A DNA stretch of 64,000 nt from Streptomyces sp. NBC_00306. GTDB lineage: Bacteria > Actinomycetota > Actinomycetes > Streptomycetales > Streptomycetaceae. Within the stretch, counting starts at the first letter, position 1. The number at the start of each line of letters is the position of its first letter. Made by a program: the position numbers and the translations under genes. Of this stretch, positions 40,266 through 48,882 are shown one piece after another. Under the pieces are notes generated by a model. The model was not told where the DNA came from. It saw nothing but the letters and a program-made list of their open reading frames with translations, and did no database searches. The stretch covers positions 4,898,001 through 4,962,000 of the forward strand of contig NZ_CP108032.1 in the NCBI RefSeq assembly GCF_036169555.1, given 5' to 3'.

Positions 40266-42805
40266 CGGGCCCGCTGCTGCTCGGCGTCCGTCACCACGGA
40301 CCGGGCTCGGCGCATGCGGTGCGGGCGGCGCTGGACGCTGCGTCTCCCCGGGTGGTGCTGATCGAGGGCCCGCCGGAGGGGGACGCCCTGCTCGCGCTCG
40401 CGGCGGACGAGCAGATGCAGCCGCCGGTCGCTCTGCTGGCCCATGCCGTGGACGATCCAGGGCGGGCGGCGTTCTGGCCGCTGGCCGAGTTCTCCCCGGA
40501 GTGGGTCGCCCTGCGTTGGGCGCTCGGCCGGGATGTCCCGGTCCGCTTCATCGACCTCCCGGCCGCGCATTCGCTGGCCCTCGCGGCGGAGGAGGAGGCA
40601 GCCGGCCGGGCGCGTTGCGAGGAGCCCGGCCCGCTGGAGGGCGCTGATCCCGAACGGCCCGCGGCGGGTTCGGCGGACCCGGGATGGGACGCGGTGCCGG
40701 ACGTCGCACCGTCGGCCGAGCTGTCTCCGCAAGAACGGTCATCGCACGAGCCGTCGCCGCACGAGCCGTTGTCGGACCGGCCCTCGTCGCAGGCGCCGTC
40801 GGCCCGGAGCGGGGACCCCGGGTGGGATGCCGTCCCGGGGGAGCCGGGAGCGGGCGCGGACAGCGCGCCGTCCGACGCCGGCATGCGCATCGACCCCATC
40901 GCCGTCCTCGCCGAGACCGCGGGGTACGACGACCCCGAGCGGTGGTGGGAGGACGTCATCGAGCACCGCGGCACGGGCGGTGCGGACGGCGACCCGCGTG
41001 CGCCCTTTGCCGCTCTCGGCGAGGCCATGGCCGCGCTGCGCGGGATGTACGGACACGGCGGGCACGACCGCGACCTGGCCCGCGAGGCCCATATGCGGAT
41101 CCAACTTCGCACGGCGCGCAAGGAGTTCGGCGACGATGTCGCCGTCGTCTGCGGCGCCTGGCACGTCCCGGCGCTCGCGGAGAAGACCACCCTCACCGCC
41201 GACAGGGCGCTACTCAAGGGACTCCCCAAGGTCAAGACGGAGATGACCTGGGTGCCGTGGACCCATCGCCGGCTGGCCCGCCACAGCGGGTACGGGGCGG
41301 GCATCGACTCTCCCGGCTGGTACGGGCATCTGTTCCAGGCACCCGACCGTCCCGTCGAGCGCTGGATGACCAAGGTCGCGCGGCTGCTGCGCGACGAGGA
41401 TCGGATGGTCTCCTCCGCGCATGTCATCGAGGCCGTCCGGCTGGCCGAGACCCTCGCGGCCATGCGCGGCCGCCCCCTCGCCGGACTGACCGAGACGACC
41501 GACGCGATCCGGGCCGTGATGTGCGACGGCTCCGACGTGCCGCTCGACCTGATCCGGGACCGGCTCGTCGTCGGGGACGTGCTCGGCGAGGTACCGGACG
41601 CCGCCCCCGCCGTGCCTCTGCAGCGGGATCTCACCCGGCTCCAGCGCAGTCTCCGGCTCAAGCCGGAGGCGCTGGAGCGTGAGGTGGAGCTGGATCTGCG
41701 CAAGGACAACGACGCGGCCAAGAGCCGGCTTCTGCACCGGCTGTGCCTGTTGTCCGTCGGCTGGGGCGAGCCCGTGACGGGACGCGGCAGCACGGGCACC
41801 TTCCGGGAGAGCTGGCGGCTGCGCTGGGAGCCCGAGCTGTTCGTCAAGGTCGCCGAGGCCGGCGTGTGGGGGACCACGGTGCTCTCTGCCGCCACGGCGA
41901 AGGCGGAGAGCAAAGCGGTGTCGGCGATCGCCCTCGCCGAGGTGACCACGCTCGCCGAGCAGTGCCTGCTGGCCGAACTGCCCGACGCGCTCTCCGTCGT
42001 GATGAAGGCGCTCGCCGACCGCGCCGCGCTCGACACCGACGTCGGACATCTCGCCCAGGCACTGCCCGCCCTCGCCCGTTCGCTGCGCTACGGCGACGTA
42101 CGGTCCACCGACACCGCCGCGCTCGGCGAGGTCGCCACCGGGCTCGCGGAGCGGATCTGCGTCGGCCTGCCGCCCGCGTGCACGAACCTCGACGCGGACG
42201 GCGCCGCGGAGATGCGCGGCCATCTGGACGCGGTCCACACCGCGATCGGGCTGCTGCCGACGGCCGCCGAACTGAGCAGCCGTTGGGGGTCGGTGCTGCA
42301 CCGGCTCGCCGGCCGCGACACCGTACCGGGGGTGATACGCGGCCGGGCCGCCCGGCTGCTGCTGGACGACGGGCGGCTCGAGGAGGACGAGGCCGCGCGG
42401 CTGATGAGCCTCGCCCTCTCGCTCGGCACCCCGCCCGCCGAAGCCGCGGCCTGGATCGAGGGATTCGTCGGCGGAGCGTCGGGGGGCGGCATGCTCCTCG
42501 TGCATGACGAGCGCCTGCTCGGCCTGGTCGACGCCTGGCTGACGAGCGTGCCGGCGGACGCGTTCACCGACGTTCTGCCGCTGCTGCGCCGCACGTTCTC
42601 CGCGTACGAGCCGGGCGTGCGCCGCACACTCGGCGAACTGGTCCGGCGCGGACCCGCCGCGGCGTCCGGCGGTGCGGCGCGGCCGCAGGCGGGGATGCCC
42701 GGCTTCGGCGCTGGTCTGGACGAGGAGCGCGCGGACGCCGTGCTGCCCGTGCTGCGGATGCTGCTCGGAATCGACGACAACGACCTTGCGGGGGCGGGCC
42801 GATGA
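40262..42805 (+). CDS. DUF5682 protein
   Basis: 847 aa; ATG 40262 overlaps the MoxR stop. The N-terminus GVRHHGPGSAHAVRAAL is diagnostic of DUF5682, followed by LIEGPPEGD and, later, VCGAWHVPAL, resembling TraB/ChaN-like folds with conserved His and Glu residues that may bind metal. A 70-residue Pro/Ser/Glu-rich insert (about 130-215) contains PGWDAVP twice. The C-terminal 450 residues are helical. The stop overlaps the vWA start. Function unknown; possibly the catalytic or client component of the MoxR-vWA system, as YehM in E. coli. Confidence 0.88.
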   Translation: MTGPLLLGVRHHGPGSAHAVRAALDAASPRVVLIEGPPEGDALLALAADEQMQPPVALLAHAVDDPGRAAFWPLAEFSPEWVALRWALGRDVPVRFIDLPAAHSLALAAEEEAAGRARCEEPGPLEGADPERPAAGSADPGWDAVPDVAPSAELSPQERSSHEPSPHEPLSDRPSSQAPSARSGDPGWDAVPGEPGAGADSAPSDAGMRIDPIAVLAETAGYDDPERWWEDVIEHRGTGGADGDPRAPFAALGEAMAALRGMYGHGGHDRDLAREAHMRIQLRTARKEFGDDVAVVCGAWHVPALAEKTTLTADRALLKGLPKVKTEMTWVPWTHRRLARHSGYGAGIDSPGWYGHLFQAPDRPVERWMTKVARLLRDEDRMVSSAHVIEAVRLAETLAAMRGRPLAGLTETTDAIRAVMCDGSDVPLDLIRDRLVVGDVLGEVPDAAPAVPLQRDLTRLQRSLRLKPEALEREVELDLRKDNDAAKSRLLHRLCLLSVGWGEPVTGRGSTGTFRESWRLRWEPELFVKVAEAGVWGTTVLSAATAKAESKAVSAIALAEVTTLAEQCLLAELPDALSVVMKALADRAALDTDVGHLAQALPALARSLRYGDVRSTDTAALGEVATGLAERICVGLPPACTNLDADGAAEMRGHLDAVHTAIGLLPTAAELSSRWGSVLHRLAGRDTVPGVIRGRAARLLLDDGRLEEDEAARLMSLALSLGTPPAEAAAWIEGFVGGASGGGMLLVHDERLLGLVDAWLTSVPADAFTDVLPLLRRTFSAYEPGVRRTLGELVRRGPAAASGGAARPQAGMPGFGAGLDEERADAVLPVLRMLLGIDDNDLAGAGR

Positions 42806-44088
42806 CCCGGACGACTGAACCGGCGACGACAGATGCAACGACGACTCCGGCGACGACTCGTCCGGCGACGACCGACGTGACGTCGACCGATGCGACGACG
42901 CGGGAGCGGACCGCGGCGAAGGCGGCGCCGGGCGACGAGCGGCTGCGCCGGTGGCGGCTCGTCCTCGGCGGCGAGTCGGCGGACGGCACGGGCTGCTCCC
43001 TCGCCGGGACCGACGTGGCGATCGACGGAGCCCTGACCGCGCTCTACGGCAACGGCGGCGGACGGCCCGCCGGCGACCGCAGCCGCGGCCGTTCGGCCGG
43101 GCTCGGTGCTTCCGCGCCGTCCGTGGCGCGCTGGCTCGGCGACATCCGTACGTACTTCCCGAGTTCCGTCGTCCAGGTGATGCAGCGCGACGCCATCGAC
43201 CGGCTGGGGCTGTCCACGCTCCTGCTGGAGCCCGAGATGCTGGAGGCCGTGGAGGCGGACGTCCACCTCGTCGGCACTCTGCTCTCCCTCAACAAGGCGA
43301 TGCCCGAGACGACCAAGGAGACGGCCCGGGCCGTCGTGCGCAAGGTCGTCGACGACCTGGAGAAGCAGCTGGCGACCCGGACGCGATCGACGCTGACCGG
43401 GGCGCTGGACCGATCCGCGAAGATCAACCGCCCGCGTCACCGGGACATCGACTGGGACCGCACCATCCGCGCGAACCTCAAGAACTACCTTCCCGAGTTC
43501 AACACCGTCGTCCCCGAGCGGCTGATCGGATACGGGCGGGCGTCGCAGTCCGTGAAGAAGGACGTCGTGCTCTGCATCGACCAGTCCGGTTCGATGGCCG
43601 CGTCCGTCGTCTACGCCTCGGTGTTCGGCGCGGTCCTCGCCTCCATGCGCTCCATCGCCACCCGGCTCGTCGTCTTCGACACCGCGGTCGTCGATCTCAC
43701 CGACCAGCTGGACGACCCGGTCGATGTGCTCTTCGGCACCCAGCTCGGCGGCGGTACGGACATCAACAGGGCGCTGGCGTACTGCCAGTCGCAGATCACC
43801 CGGCCCGCCGACACCGTGGTGGTCCTGATCAGCGACCTGTACGAAGGCGGCATCCGGGACGAGATGCTCAAACGGGTGGCCGCGATGAAGGCGTCGGGTG
43901 TGCAGTTCGTGGCGTTGCTCGCTCTGTCCGACGAAGGGACACCGGCGTATGACCGGGAGCATGCGGCGGCCCTCTCGGCGCTGGGCGCACCGGCCTTCGC
44001 CTGTACGCCCGACCTCTTCCCGGACGTGATGGCGGCCGCGATCGAGAAACGACCACTGCCCATACCGGACATGGCGGCTCATCAGTAA
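42802..44088 (+). CDS. vWA-domain protein of MoxR system
   Basis: 428 aa. A Thr/Ala/Pro-rich N-terminus with repeated PATT precedes a helical middle part and a C-terminal von Willebrand A domain. The MIDAS motif is D260-S262-S264 in CIDQSGSMAAS, with Thr in GGGTDINRAL and Asp in LISDLYEGG, so metal binding should be intact. It resembles YehP/CoxE-like partners of MoxR ATPases. ATG 42802 overlaps the DUF5682 stop by 4 nt; the three genes form one operon. No transmembrane segment, so it is cytoplasmic. Confidence 0.92.
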   Translation: MTRTTEPATTDATTTPATTRPATTDVTSTDATTRERTAAKAAPGDERLRRWRLVLGGESADGTGCSLAGTDVAIDGALTALYGNGGGRPAGDRSRGRSAGLGASAPSVARWLGDIRTYFPSSVVQVMQRDAIDRLGLSTLLLEPEMLEAVEADVHLVGTLLSLNKAMPETTKETARAVVRKVVDDLEKQLATRTRSTLTGALDRSAKINRPRHRDIDWDRTIRANLKNYLPEFNTVVPERLIGYGRASQSVKKDVVLCIDQSGSMAASVVYASVFGAVLASMRSIATRLVVFDTAVVDLTDQLDDPVDVLFGTQLGGGTDINRALAYCQSQITRPADTVVVLISDLYEGGIRDEMLKRVAAMKASGVQFVALLALSDEGTPAYDREHAAALSALGAPAFACTPDLFPDVMAAAIEKRPLPIPDMAAHQ

Positions 44089-44181
44089 CAGGGGACTTGC
44101 GCAGCCCCGGGAGGAACGTGCGAGCATCGTCCCCGATCGACGCGGAACGTCCGCTTCCGCCGATGGGGAAGGTCTCTCACC

Positions 44182-45195
44182 GTGTCTGCCGCAGCTGCGC
44201 CCTCCGCTGCTGCCGTTCTGCGCGTCGTGCGCGGGGCGGCGGTCCAGCGGCCTGCGGTGCGGGGGCGGCTGCTGCGGGTGCTGCTGTTCCTCGGCGGCCT
44301 GGTGACGGTCGGGTTCCTCTATGGGGGTCAGGCGTACGCGGCGGAGGCGACGGTCCCCGCGGAGACGGTGACGACTGCTGGGGCCGGCGCGGCACAGGAC
44401 ATGCGCGGTGCCACGGAGGACGTCGTGCGGGGTGCGGCGACCTCGGGTTCCTCGGAAGCCTCGGGGGCGTCGGCGTCCGCCGACCGCGGAGAGCCCGTAC
44501 CGGCCGCGGACGTCCCGAAGCCGGTCCAAGAGCTGCGGCCCGCCCGGGAGATGGCCGAGCCGGTGCGCGCGGTCGCTCGCGACGCCGCCCGACCCGTCAC
44601 GCGGCCGCTGAACCGGACGATCGTCGAACCGGTCGCTCAGCCCCTGGTCGAGTCACTCGCCGAATCGCTCGCCGGGTCGATGAAGCCGATCCTGGCCCAG
44701 ACGCCTGGCCTTCCCCATGCGCCCGGCCTTCCCCAGGGCCTGACACCGCCTCTCGGTACGCCGTCCCTCGACGGGAACGAGCCGCAGACAGCACCGCAGC
44801 TCCCGTCCGCCGACAACTCGGCGCTCAACCCCGCGTTCCCCGCCGGTACATGCGGACCCGCAGCCGGAACTCCGACAGCGACGGCAGCGACGGCAGCGAC
44901 GGCCGTGCACCGGATCTTCGGCGTGGACCGTTCCGTCCGTGCGGCTGCCGCTGCCCGGACCACGGTGGACAGCCCTGCCCCGGCGCCCGCGCCCGGGCAG
45001 GCGCCCGGGAAGCCGTGCGGCATCGTGCCCGGCGCGCTCCAGCAGTCCGGCGACAGCCACACACCGCGGCCCGGCGACCAGGCGACGCACCCGGCGGGCG
45101 GTACGGCCTTCGCGCCGGCGCCCGGCGCGGTCCTGGCGGCGGCCGGTGAGCCGACGCGCGAACGACCCGGCGACATCCTCGAATTCCCCGGCTAG
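44182..45195 (+). CDS. secreted low-complexity protein
   Basis: 337 aa from GTG 44182 with GGGGAAGG upstream. An uncleaved or signal-type helix (LLRVLLFLGGLVTVGFLYGG, ending QAYAA) starts an exported Ala/Pro/Ser/Thr-rich chain. Periodic stretches (EPVRAVARDAARPVTRPLN, EPVAQPLVESLAESLA) echo the repeats of the next gene. Two Cys (GTCGP and KPCGI) could form a disulfide. No domain recognised. Followed 106 bp later by another exported repeat protein, possibly cotranscribed. Confidence 0.7.
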   Translation: MSAAAAPSAAAVLRVVRGAAVQRPAVRGRLLRVLLFLGGLVTVGFLYGGQAYAAEATVPAETVTTAGAGAAQDMRGATEDVVRGAATSGSSEASGASASADRGEPVPAADVPKPVQELRPAREMAEPVRAVARDAARPVTRPLNRTIVEPVAQPLVESLAESLAGSMKPILAQTPGLPHAPGLPQGLTPPLGTPSLDGNEPQTAPQLPSADNSALNPAFPAGTCGPAAGTPTATAATAATAVHRIFGVDRSVRAAAAARTTVDSPAPAPAPGQAPGKPCGIVPGALQQSGDSHTPRPGDQATHPAGGTAFAPAPGAVLAAAGEPTRERPGDILEFPG

Positions 45196-45301
45196 GGCAG
45201 CCCTTTCCCCCCGAGACCTCCCGCGCGGGGGTGGGACAGGTCTGCCCGCCGTCCGGACGACTCCGGACAGCCGAAACGCTTTCGAAGGATCAGAAGCCAG
45301 C

Positions 45302-46210
45302 ATGAACAAGAACATTCGCCGTTCCATAGCCGTAGCAGCCACTGCCTCCGGGATGTGGGCGCTCGGGACCGCCATGGCCAGCGCCGACGAGCTGCCCGTC
45401 TCCGCGCCGCTCTCCACGCCGGACCTGGCGGCCGAGCTCCCGGCGGCCCCGGAGCTCCCCGAGGCACCCGCCGCCCCGAAGACCGCGGTCGTCCCCGAGG
45501 TGAAGGACCTCCCCGAGGCCCGGGACCTCGAGCCGACGGCCCAGCACCTCGTTCACGACGCCGCGCACGACGTCGAGCGCACCGCCGCCGAGGCGCAGGG
45601 GGAGATCGACTACCTCTTCGGTCCTCTGTCCGACTTCGCTCCCGAGCTCGAGCGGGTCCCGGCCGACGCGCAGGCGCAGGTCCGGGGCACGGTCGGTGCC
45701 ACGGGTCCTGTCGTCGACGAGACGGCCACCGCCGTGCTCCCGCCCGTCGCCGCCACCGCCGTCGACTCGGTCCTCCCCGTCGCCGACCGGGCCGTGGGTG
45801 ACGCGGGTGTCCTCGCGGGCGGCGTCGTCGGCGAGGTGTCGCCGTTCGCGGGCGGCATCGTCTCCGGTGTCCAGCCCCTGGCCGGGGGCGTCGTCTCCGA
45901 GGTCGGCCCGTTCGCCGGCGGTGTGGCCGGTTCGGTCCGGCCGGTGGTCGACACCGTCGTCTCCCACGTGCAGCCGGTCGCGCACGGCGTCGGCGGCAGC
46001 GCGGGGAGCCTGGCGCAGGGTGTGACCGGGGACGTGCGGCCGTTCGCGGGTGCCGCGCTCTCCGGCGTACAGCCCTTCGCCCACGACCTGACGGGCACCG
46101 TCACCGCCGACGTCCACCCGCTCGCGGGCAACGCCGTCGAGGGCGTCCAGGGGACGGCAGCCGCCGTGACGCCGAGCTACGTCCCGGCAGCCCCGGCGTA
46201 CGGCATCTGA
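45302..46210 (+). CDS. secreted protein with 11-residue repeats
   Basis: 302 aa, ATG 45302 preceded by GAAGGA. A signal peptide (MNKNIRRSIAVAAT..., cleavage after ASA) and an acidic Pro/Glu segment precede about eight consecutive 11-residue units of the form xVxPFAGGVVS (for example GVQPLAGGVVS, EVGPFAGGVAG, SVRPVVDTVVS, HVQPVAHGVGG) between nt about 45830 and 46125. Such a periodicity suggests an extended amphipathic helix or a fibrous surface layer. No sorting motif or membrane anchor at the C-terminus, so it may be released or bound non-covalently. Similar to short exported Streptomyces proteins; function unknown. Confidence 0.75.
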   Translation: MNKNIRRSIAVAATASGMWALGTAMASADELPVSAPLSTPDLAAELPAAPELPEAPAAPKTAVVPEVKDLPEARDLEPTAQHLVHDAAHDVERTAAEAQGEIDYLFGPLSDFAPELERVPADAQAQVRGTVGATGPVVDETATAVLPPVAATAVDSVLPVADRAVGDAGVLAGGVVGEVSPFAGGIVSGVQPLAGGVVSEVGPFAGGVAGSVRPVVDTVVSHVQPVAHGVGGSAGSLAQGVTGDVRPFAGAALSGVQPFAHDLTGTVTADVHPLAGNAVEGVQGTAAAVTPSYVPAAPAYGI

Positions 46211-46450
46211 GTCGGCACCGGACAGATCCGTCCGGGCTACGGAACAGATCCGGCACCGGTCCGGTACGGATCCGGCGGCATCTGTCGAAATCGCCGGATA
46301 CCCGGGCGAATACCTTGCCGACCCGGTGGGCAGCAAGGAAGCAACGGCCCGGGCCGGGTCATCGGGCGGTCCTCATTGGGGTGAGGGCCGCCCGGCTCAG
46401 GGCGCGTCCCCCGAAGGTGTCCGCCGGTGTCCGCAGGCATCTGTCGGTGG

Positions 46451-46496
46451 CGTGGCCGATGGTGCGATCTGTTCGCGTGGCCGGTGGTGCGATCTG
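46451..46496 (+). repeat. 22-bp tandem repeat upstream of sucC
   Basis: CGTGGCCGATGGTGCGATCTGT at 46451-46472 recurs at 46475-46496 with one mismatch, period 24 bp. It directly abuts a Crp-like palindrome. Candidate regulatory array. Confidence 0.55.
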
Positions 46497-46510
46497 TGAC
46501 TGTTATCACC
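46495..46510. promoter_or_regulatory. Crp-like palindrome upstream of sucC
   Basis: TGTGACTGTTATCACC fits TGTGA-N6-TCACA at 9 of 10 positions and the Streptomyces GTG-N6-GNCAC motif with one mismatch. It lies 178 bp before the sucC start, in a 477-bp intergenic region. A further inverted repeat GTGAC-N6-GTCAC lies at 46607-46622. Confidence 0.45.
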
Positions 46511-46687
46511 GCTCATCTGTGAGCTGCAATTTAGGGAGCCACGTTCCACGGGGATAACCTGCGAGGCGGACATGCCGCGTGCCCGGACACCGTGTACGCC
46601 TTCCTTGTGACACCGCAGTCACGTTGCCCTTCGCGGCACGCCCACGCAGACAACGAACCGCGATGATGAGAAAAGGGACGGACGCGC

Positions 46688-47869
46688 GTGGACCTGTTCG
46701 AGTACCAGGCGAGGGACCTCTTCGCCAAGCACGGTGTACCGGTGCTGGCCGGTGAAGTCATCGACACGCCTGAGGCGGCGCGCGAGGCTACGGAGCGTCT
46801 GGGCGGCAAGTCGGTCGTCAAGGCGCAGGTCAAGGTCGGTGGCCGCGGCAAGGCCGGCGGCGTGAAGCTGGCCGACGGCGCGGACGACGCGGTCGAGAAG
46901 GCCGGTCAGATCCTCGGTATGGACATCAAGGGCCACACGGTCCACAAGGTGATGATCGCCGAGACCGCGCCCGAGATCGCCGAGGAGTACTACGTCTCGT
47001 ACCTCCTCGACCGCACCAACCGCACCTTCCTGGCCATGGCCTCCGTCCAGGGCGGCATGGACATCGAGGAGGTCGCGGAGAAGACCCCCGAGGCCCTCGC
47101 GAAGGTCCCGGTCGACTCCAACGAGGGTGTCACCCTCGAGAAGGCCCGCGAGATCGTCGCGCAGGCGAAGTTCCCGGCCGAGGTCGCGGAGCAGGTCGCC
47201 GAGATCCTCGTGACGCTGTGGAAGACCTTCATCGCCGAGGACGCGCTCCTCGTCGAGGTCAACCCGCTGGCCAAGGTCGCCGACGGCCGCGTGATCGCCC
47301 TCGACGGCAAGGTCTCGCTCGACGAGAACGCCGAGTTCCGGCAGCCGGGCCACGAGGAGTTCGTGGACCACGCCGCAGCCAACCCGCTCGAGGCTGCCGC
47401 CAAGGCCAAGAACCTCAACTACGTCAAGCTCGACGGCGAGGTCGGCATCATCGGCAACGGCGCGGGTCTGGTCATGTCGACCCTCGACGTCGTCGCGTAC
47501 GCCGGTGAGGCGCACAACAACGTCAAGCCCGCCAACTTCCTCGACATCGGTGGCGGCGCCTCCGCCGAGGTGATGGCGAACGGTCTCGAGATCATCCTCG
47601 GCGACCCGGACGTCAAGTCCGTCTTCGTCAACGTCTTCGGTGGCATCACCGCCTGTGACGAGGTCGCCAACGGCATCGTCCAGGCCCTGGAGCTGCTGAA
47701 GTCCAAGGGCGAGGAAGTCACCAAGCCGCTGGTCGTGCGCCTCGACGGCAACAACGCGGAACTGGGTCGCAAGATCCTCTCCGACGCGAACCACCCGCTC
47801 GTGCAGCGCGTGGACACCATGGACGGCGCGGCCGACAAGGCCGCCGAGCTCGCCGCGGCTGCGAAGTAA
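46688..47869 (+). CDS. sucC: succinyl-CoA synthetase beta subunit
   Basis: 393 aa, GTG start with AAAAGGGA upstream. ATP-grasp N-terminal domain (MDLFEYQARDLFAKHGVPV, VKAQVKVGGRGKAGGVKL) and C-terminal CoA-ligase domain with ANFLDIGGGASAE and VFGGITACDEVANGI. With SucD it makes succinate, CoA and NTP from succinyl-CoA in the TCA cycle. Full length, all signature segments present. It is followed by sucD after 21 nt. Confidence 0.98.
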   Translation: MDLFEYQARDLFAKHGVPVLAGEVIDTPEAAREATERLGGKSVVKAQVKVGGRGKAGGVKLADGADDAVEKAGQILGMDIKGHTVHKVMIAETAPEIAEEYYVSYLLDRTNRTFLAMASVQGGMDIEEVAEKTPEALAKVPVDSNEGVTLEKAREIVAQAKFPAEVAEQVAEILVTLWKTFIAEDALLVEVNPLAKVADGRVIALDGKVSLDENAEFRQPGHEEFVDHAAANPLEAAAKAKNLNYVKLDGEVGIIGNGAGLVMSTLDVVAYAGEAHNNVKPANFLDIGGGASAEVMANGLEIILGDPDVKSVFVNVFGGITACDEVANGIVQALELLKSKGEEVTKPLVVRLDGNNAELGRKILSDANHPLVQRVDTMDGAADKAAELAAAAK

Positions 47870-47890
47870 GGGACGAGGGACACCACAGTC

Positions 47891-48775
47891 ATGGCTATCT
47901 TCCTCACCAAGGACAGCAAGGTCATCGTCCAGGGCATGACCGGCGCCACCGGCATGAAGCACACCAAGCTCATGCTCGCTGACGGCACCAACATCGTCGG
48001 CGGTGTGAACCCGCGCAAGGCCGGCACCAGCGTCGACTTCGACGGCACCGAGGTGCCCGTCTTCGGCTCCGTCGCCGAGGCGATGGAGAAGACCGGGGCG
48101 GACGTCTCCGTGCTCTTCGTGCCGCCGGCCTTCGCCAAGGCGGCCGTCGTCGAGGCGATCGACGCCGAGATCCCGCTGGCCGTCGTCATCACCGAGGGCA
48201 TCGCGGTGCACGACTCCGCCGCCTTCTGGGCGTACGCCACCAGCAAGGGCAACAAGACCCGGATCATCGGCCCGAACTGCCCCGGCCTGATCACCCCCGG
48301 CCAGTCCAACGCCGGCATCATCCCGGGCGACATCACCAAGCCCGGCCGCATCGGTCTCGTGTCGAAGTCCGGCACGCTGACCTACCAGATGATGTACGAG
48401 CTCCGTGACATCGGCTTCTCCTCCGCCGTCGGCATCGGTGGCGACCCGGTCATCGGCACCACGCACATCGACGCTCTGGCGGCCTTCGAGGCCGACCCGG
48501 AGACCGAGCTGATCGTGATGATCGGTGAGATCGGCGGCGACGCCGAGGAGCGTGCGGCCGACTTCATCAAGGCCAACGTCACCAAGCCGGTCGTCGGCTA
48601 CGTCGCGGGCTTCACCGCCCCCGAGGGCAAGACGATGGGCCACGCCGGCGCCATCGTGTCCGGCTCGTCCGGCACGGCGCAGGCGAAGAAGGAGGCCCTC
48701 GAGGCCGCGGGCGTCAAGGTCGGCAAGACGCCGACCGAGACGGCCAAGCTCGCGCGCGAGATCCTCGGCGGCTGA
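47891..48775 (+). CDS. sucD: succinyl-CoA synthetase alpha subunit
   Basis: 294 aa; the subunit that binds CoA and carries the phosphohistidine. The CoA-binding Rossmann domain has VQGMTGATGMKHTKLM, GVNPRKAGTSV and IGPNCPGLITPG; the phosphorylated His251 is in GKTMGHAGAIVSG. GAGGGA precedes ATG 47891. It forms the sucCD operon and is closed by an 18-bp terminator. Confidence 0.98.
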   Translation: MAIFLTKDSKVIVQGMTGATGMKHTKLMLADGTNIVGGVNPRKAGTSVDFDGTEVPVFGSVAEAMEKTGADVSVLFVPPAFAKAAVVEAIDAEIPLAVVITEGIAVHDSAAFWAYATSKGNKTRIIGPNCPGLITPGQSNAGIIPGDITKPGRIGLVSKSGTLTYQMMYELRDIGFSSAVGIGGDPVIGTTHIDALAAFEADPETELIVMIGEIGGDAEERAADFIKANVTKPVVGYVAGFTAPEGKTMGHAGAIVSGSSGTAQAKKEALEAAGVKVGKTPTETAKLAREILGG

Positions 48776-48805
48776 TCGTCACCGCCTGAATCTCCGCCGT
48801 ACGCA

Positions 48806-48846
48806 CGGACGGGCCCGCGCCTCATGACGAGGCGCGGGCCCGTCCG
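48806..48846. terminator. very strong terminator after sucD
   Basis: An uninterrupted 18-bp stem pairs 48806-48823 with 48829-48846 across a 5-nt loop (ATGAC). It separates sucD from the convergent gene at 48883 and should act in both directions. Confidence 0.9.
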
Positions 48847-48882
48847 CGTGTCCGGCCGTCCGCGTGGCCGGCCCATGCCGGT

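Noticed and set aside
46607..46622. Second Crp site GTGACACCGCAGTCAC upstream of sucC
   Set aside because: Arms are spaced two bases too widely for GTG-N6-GNCAC; kept only as an unassigned inverted repeat.
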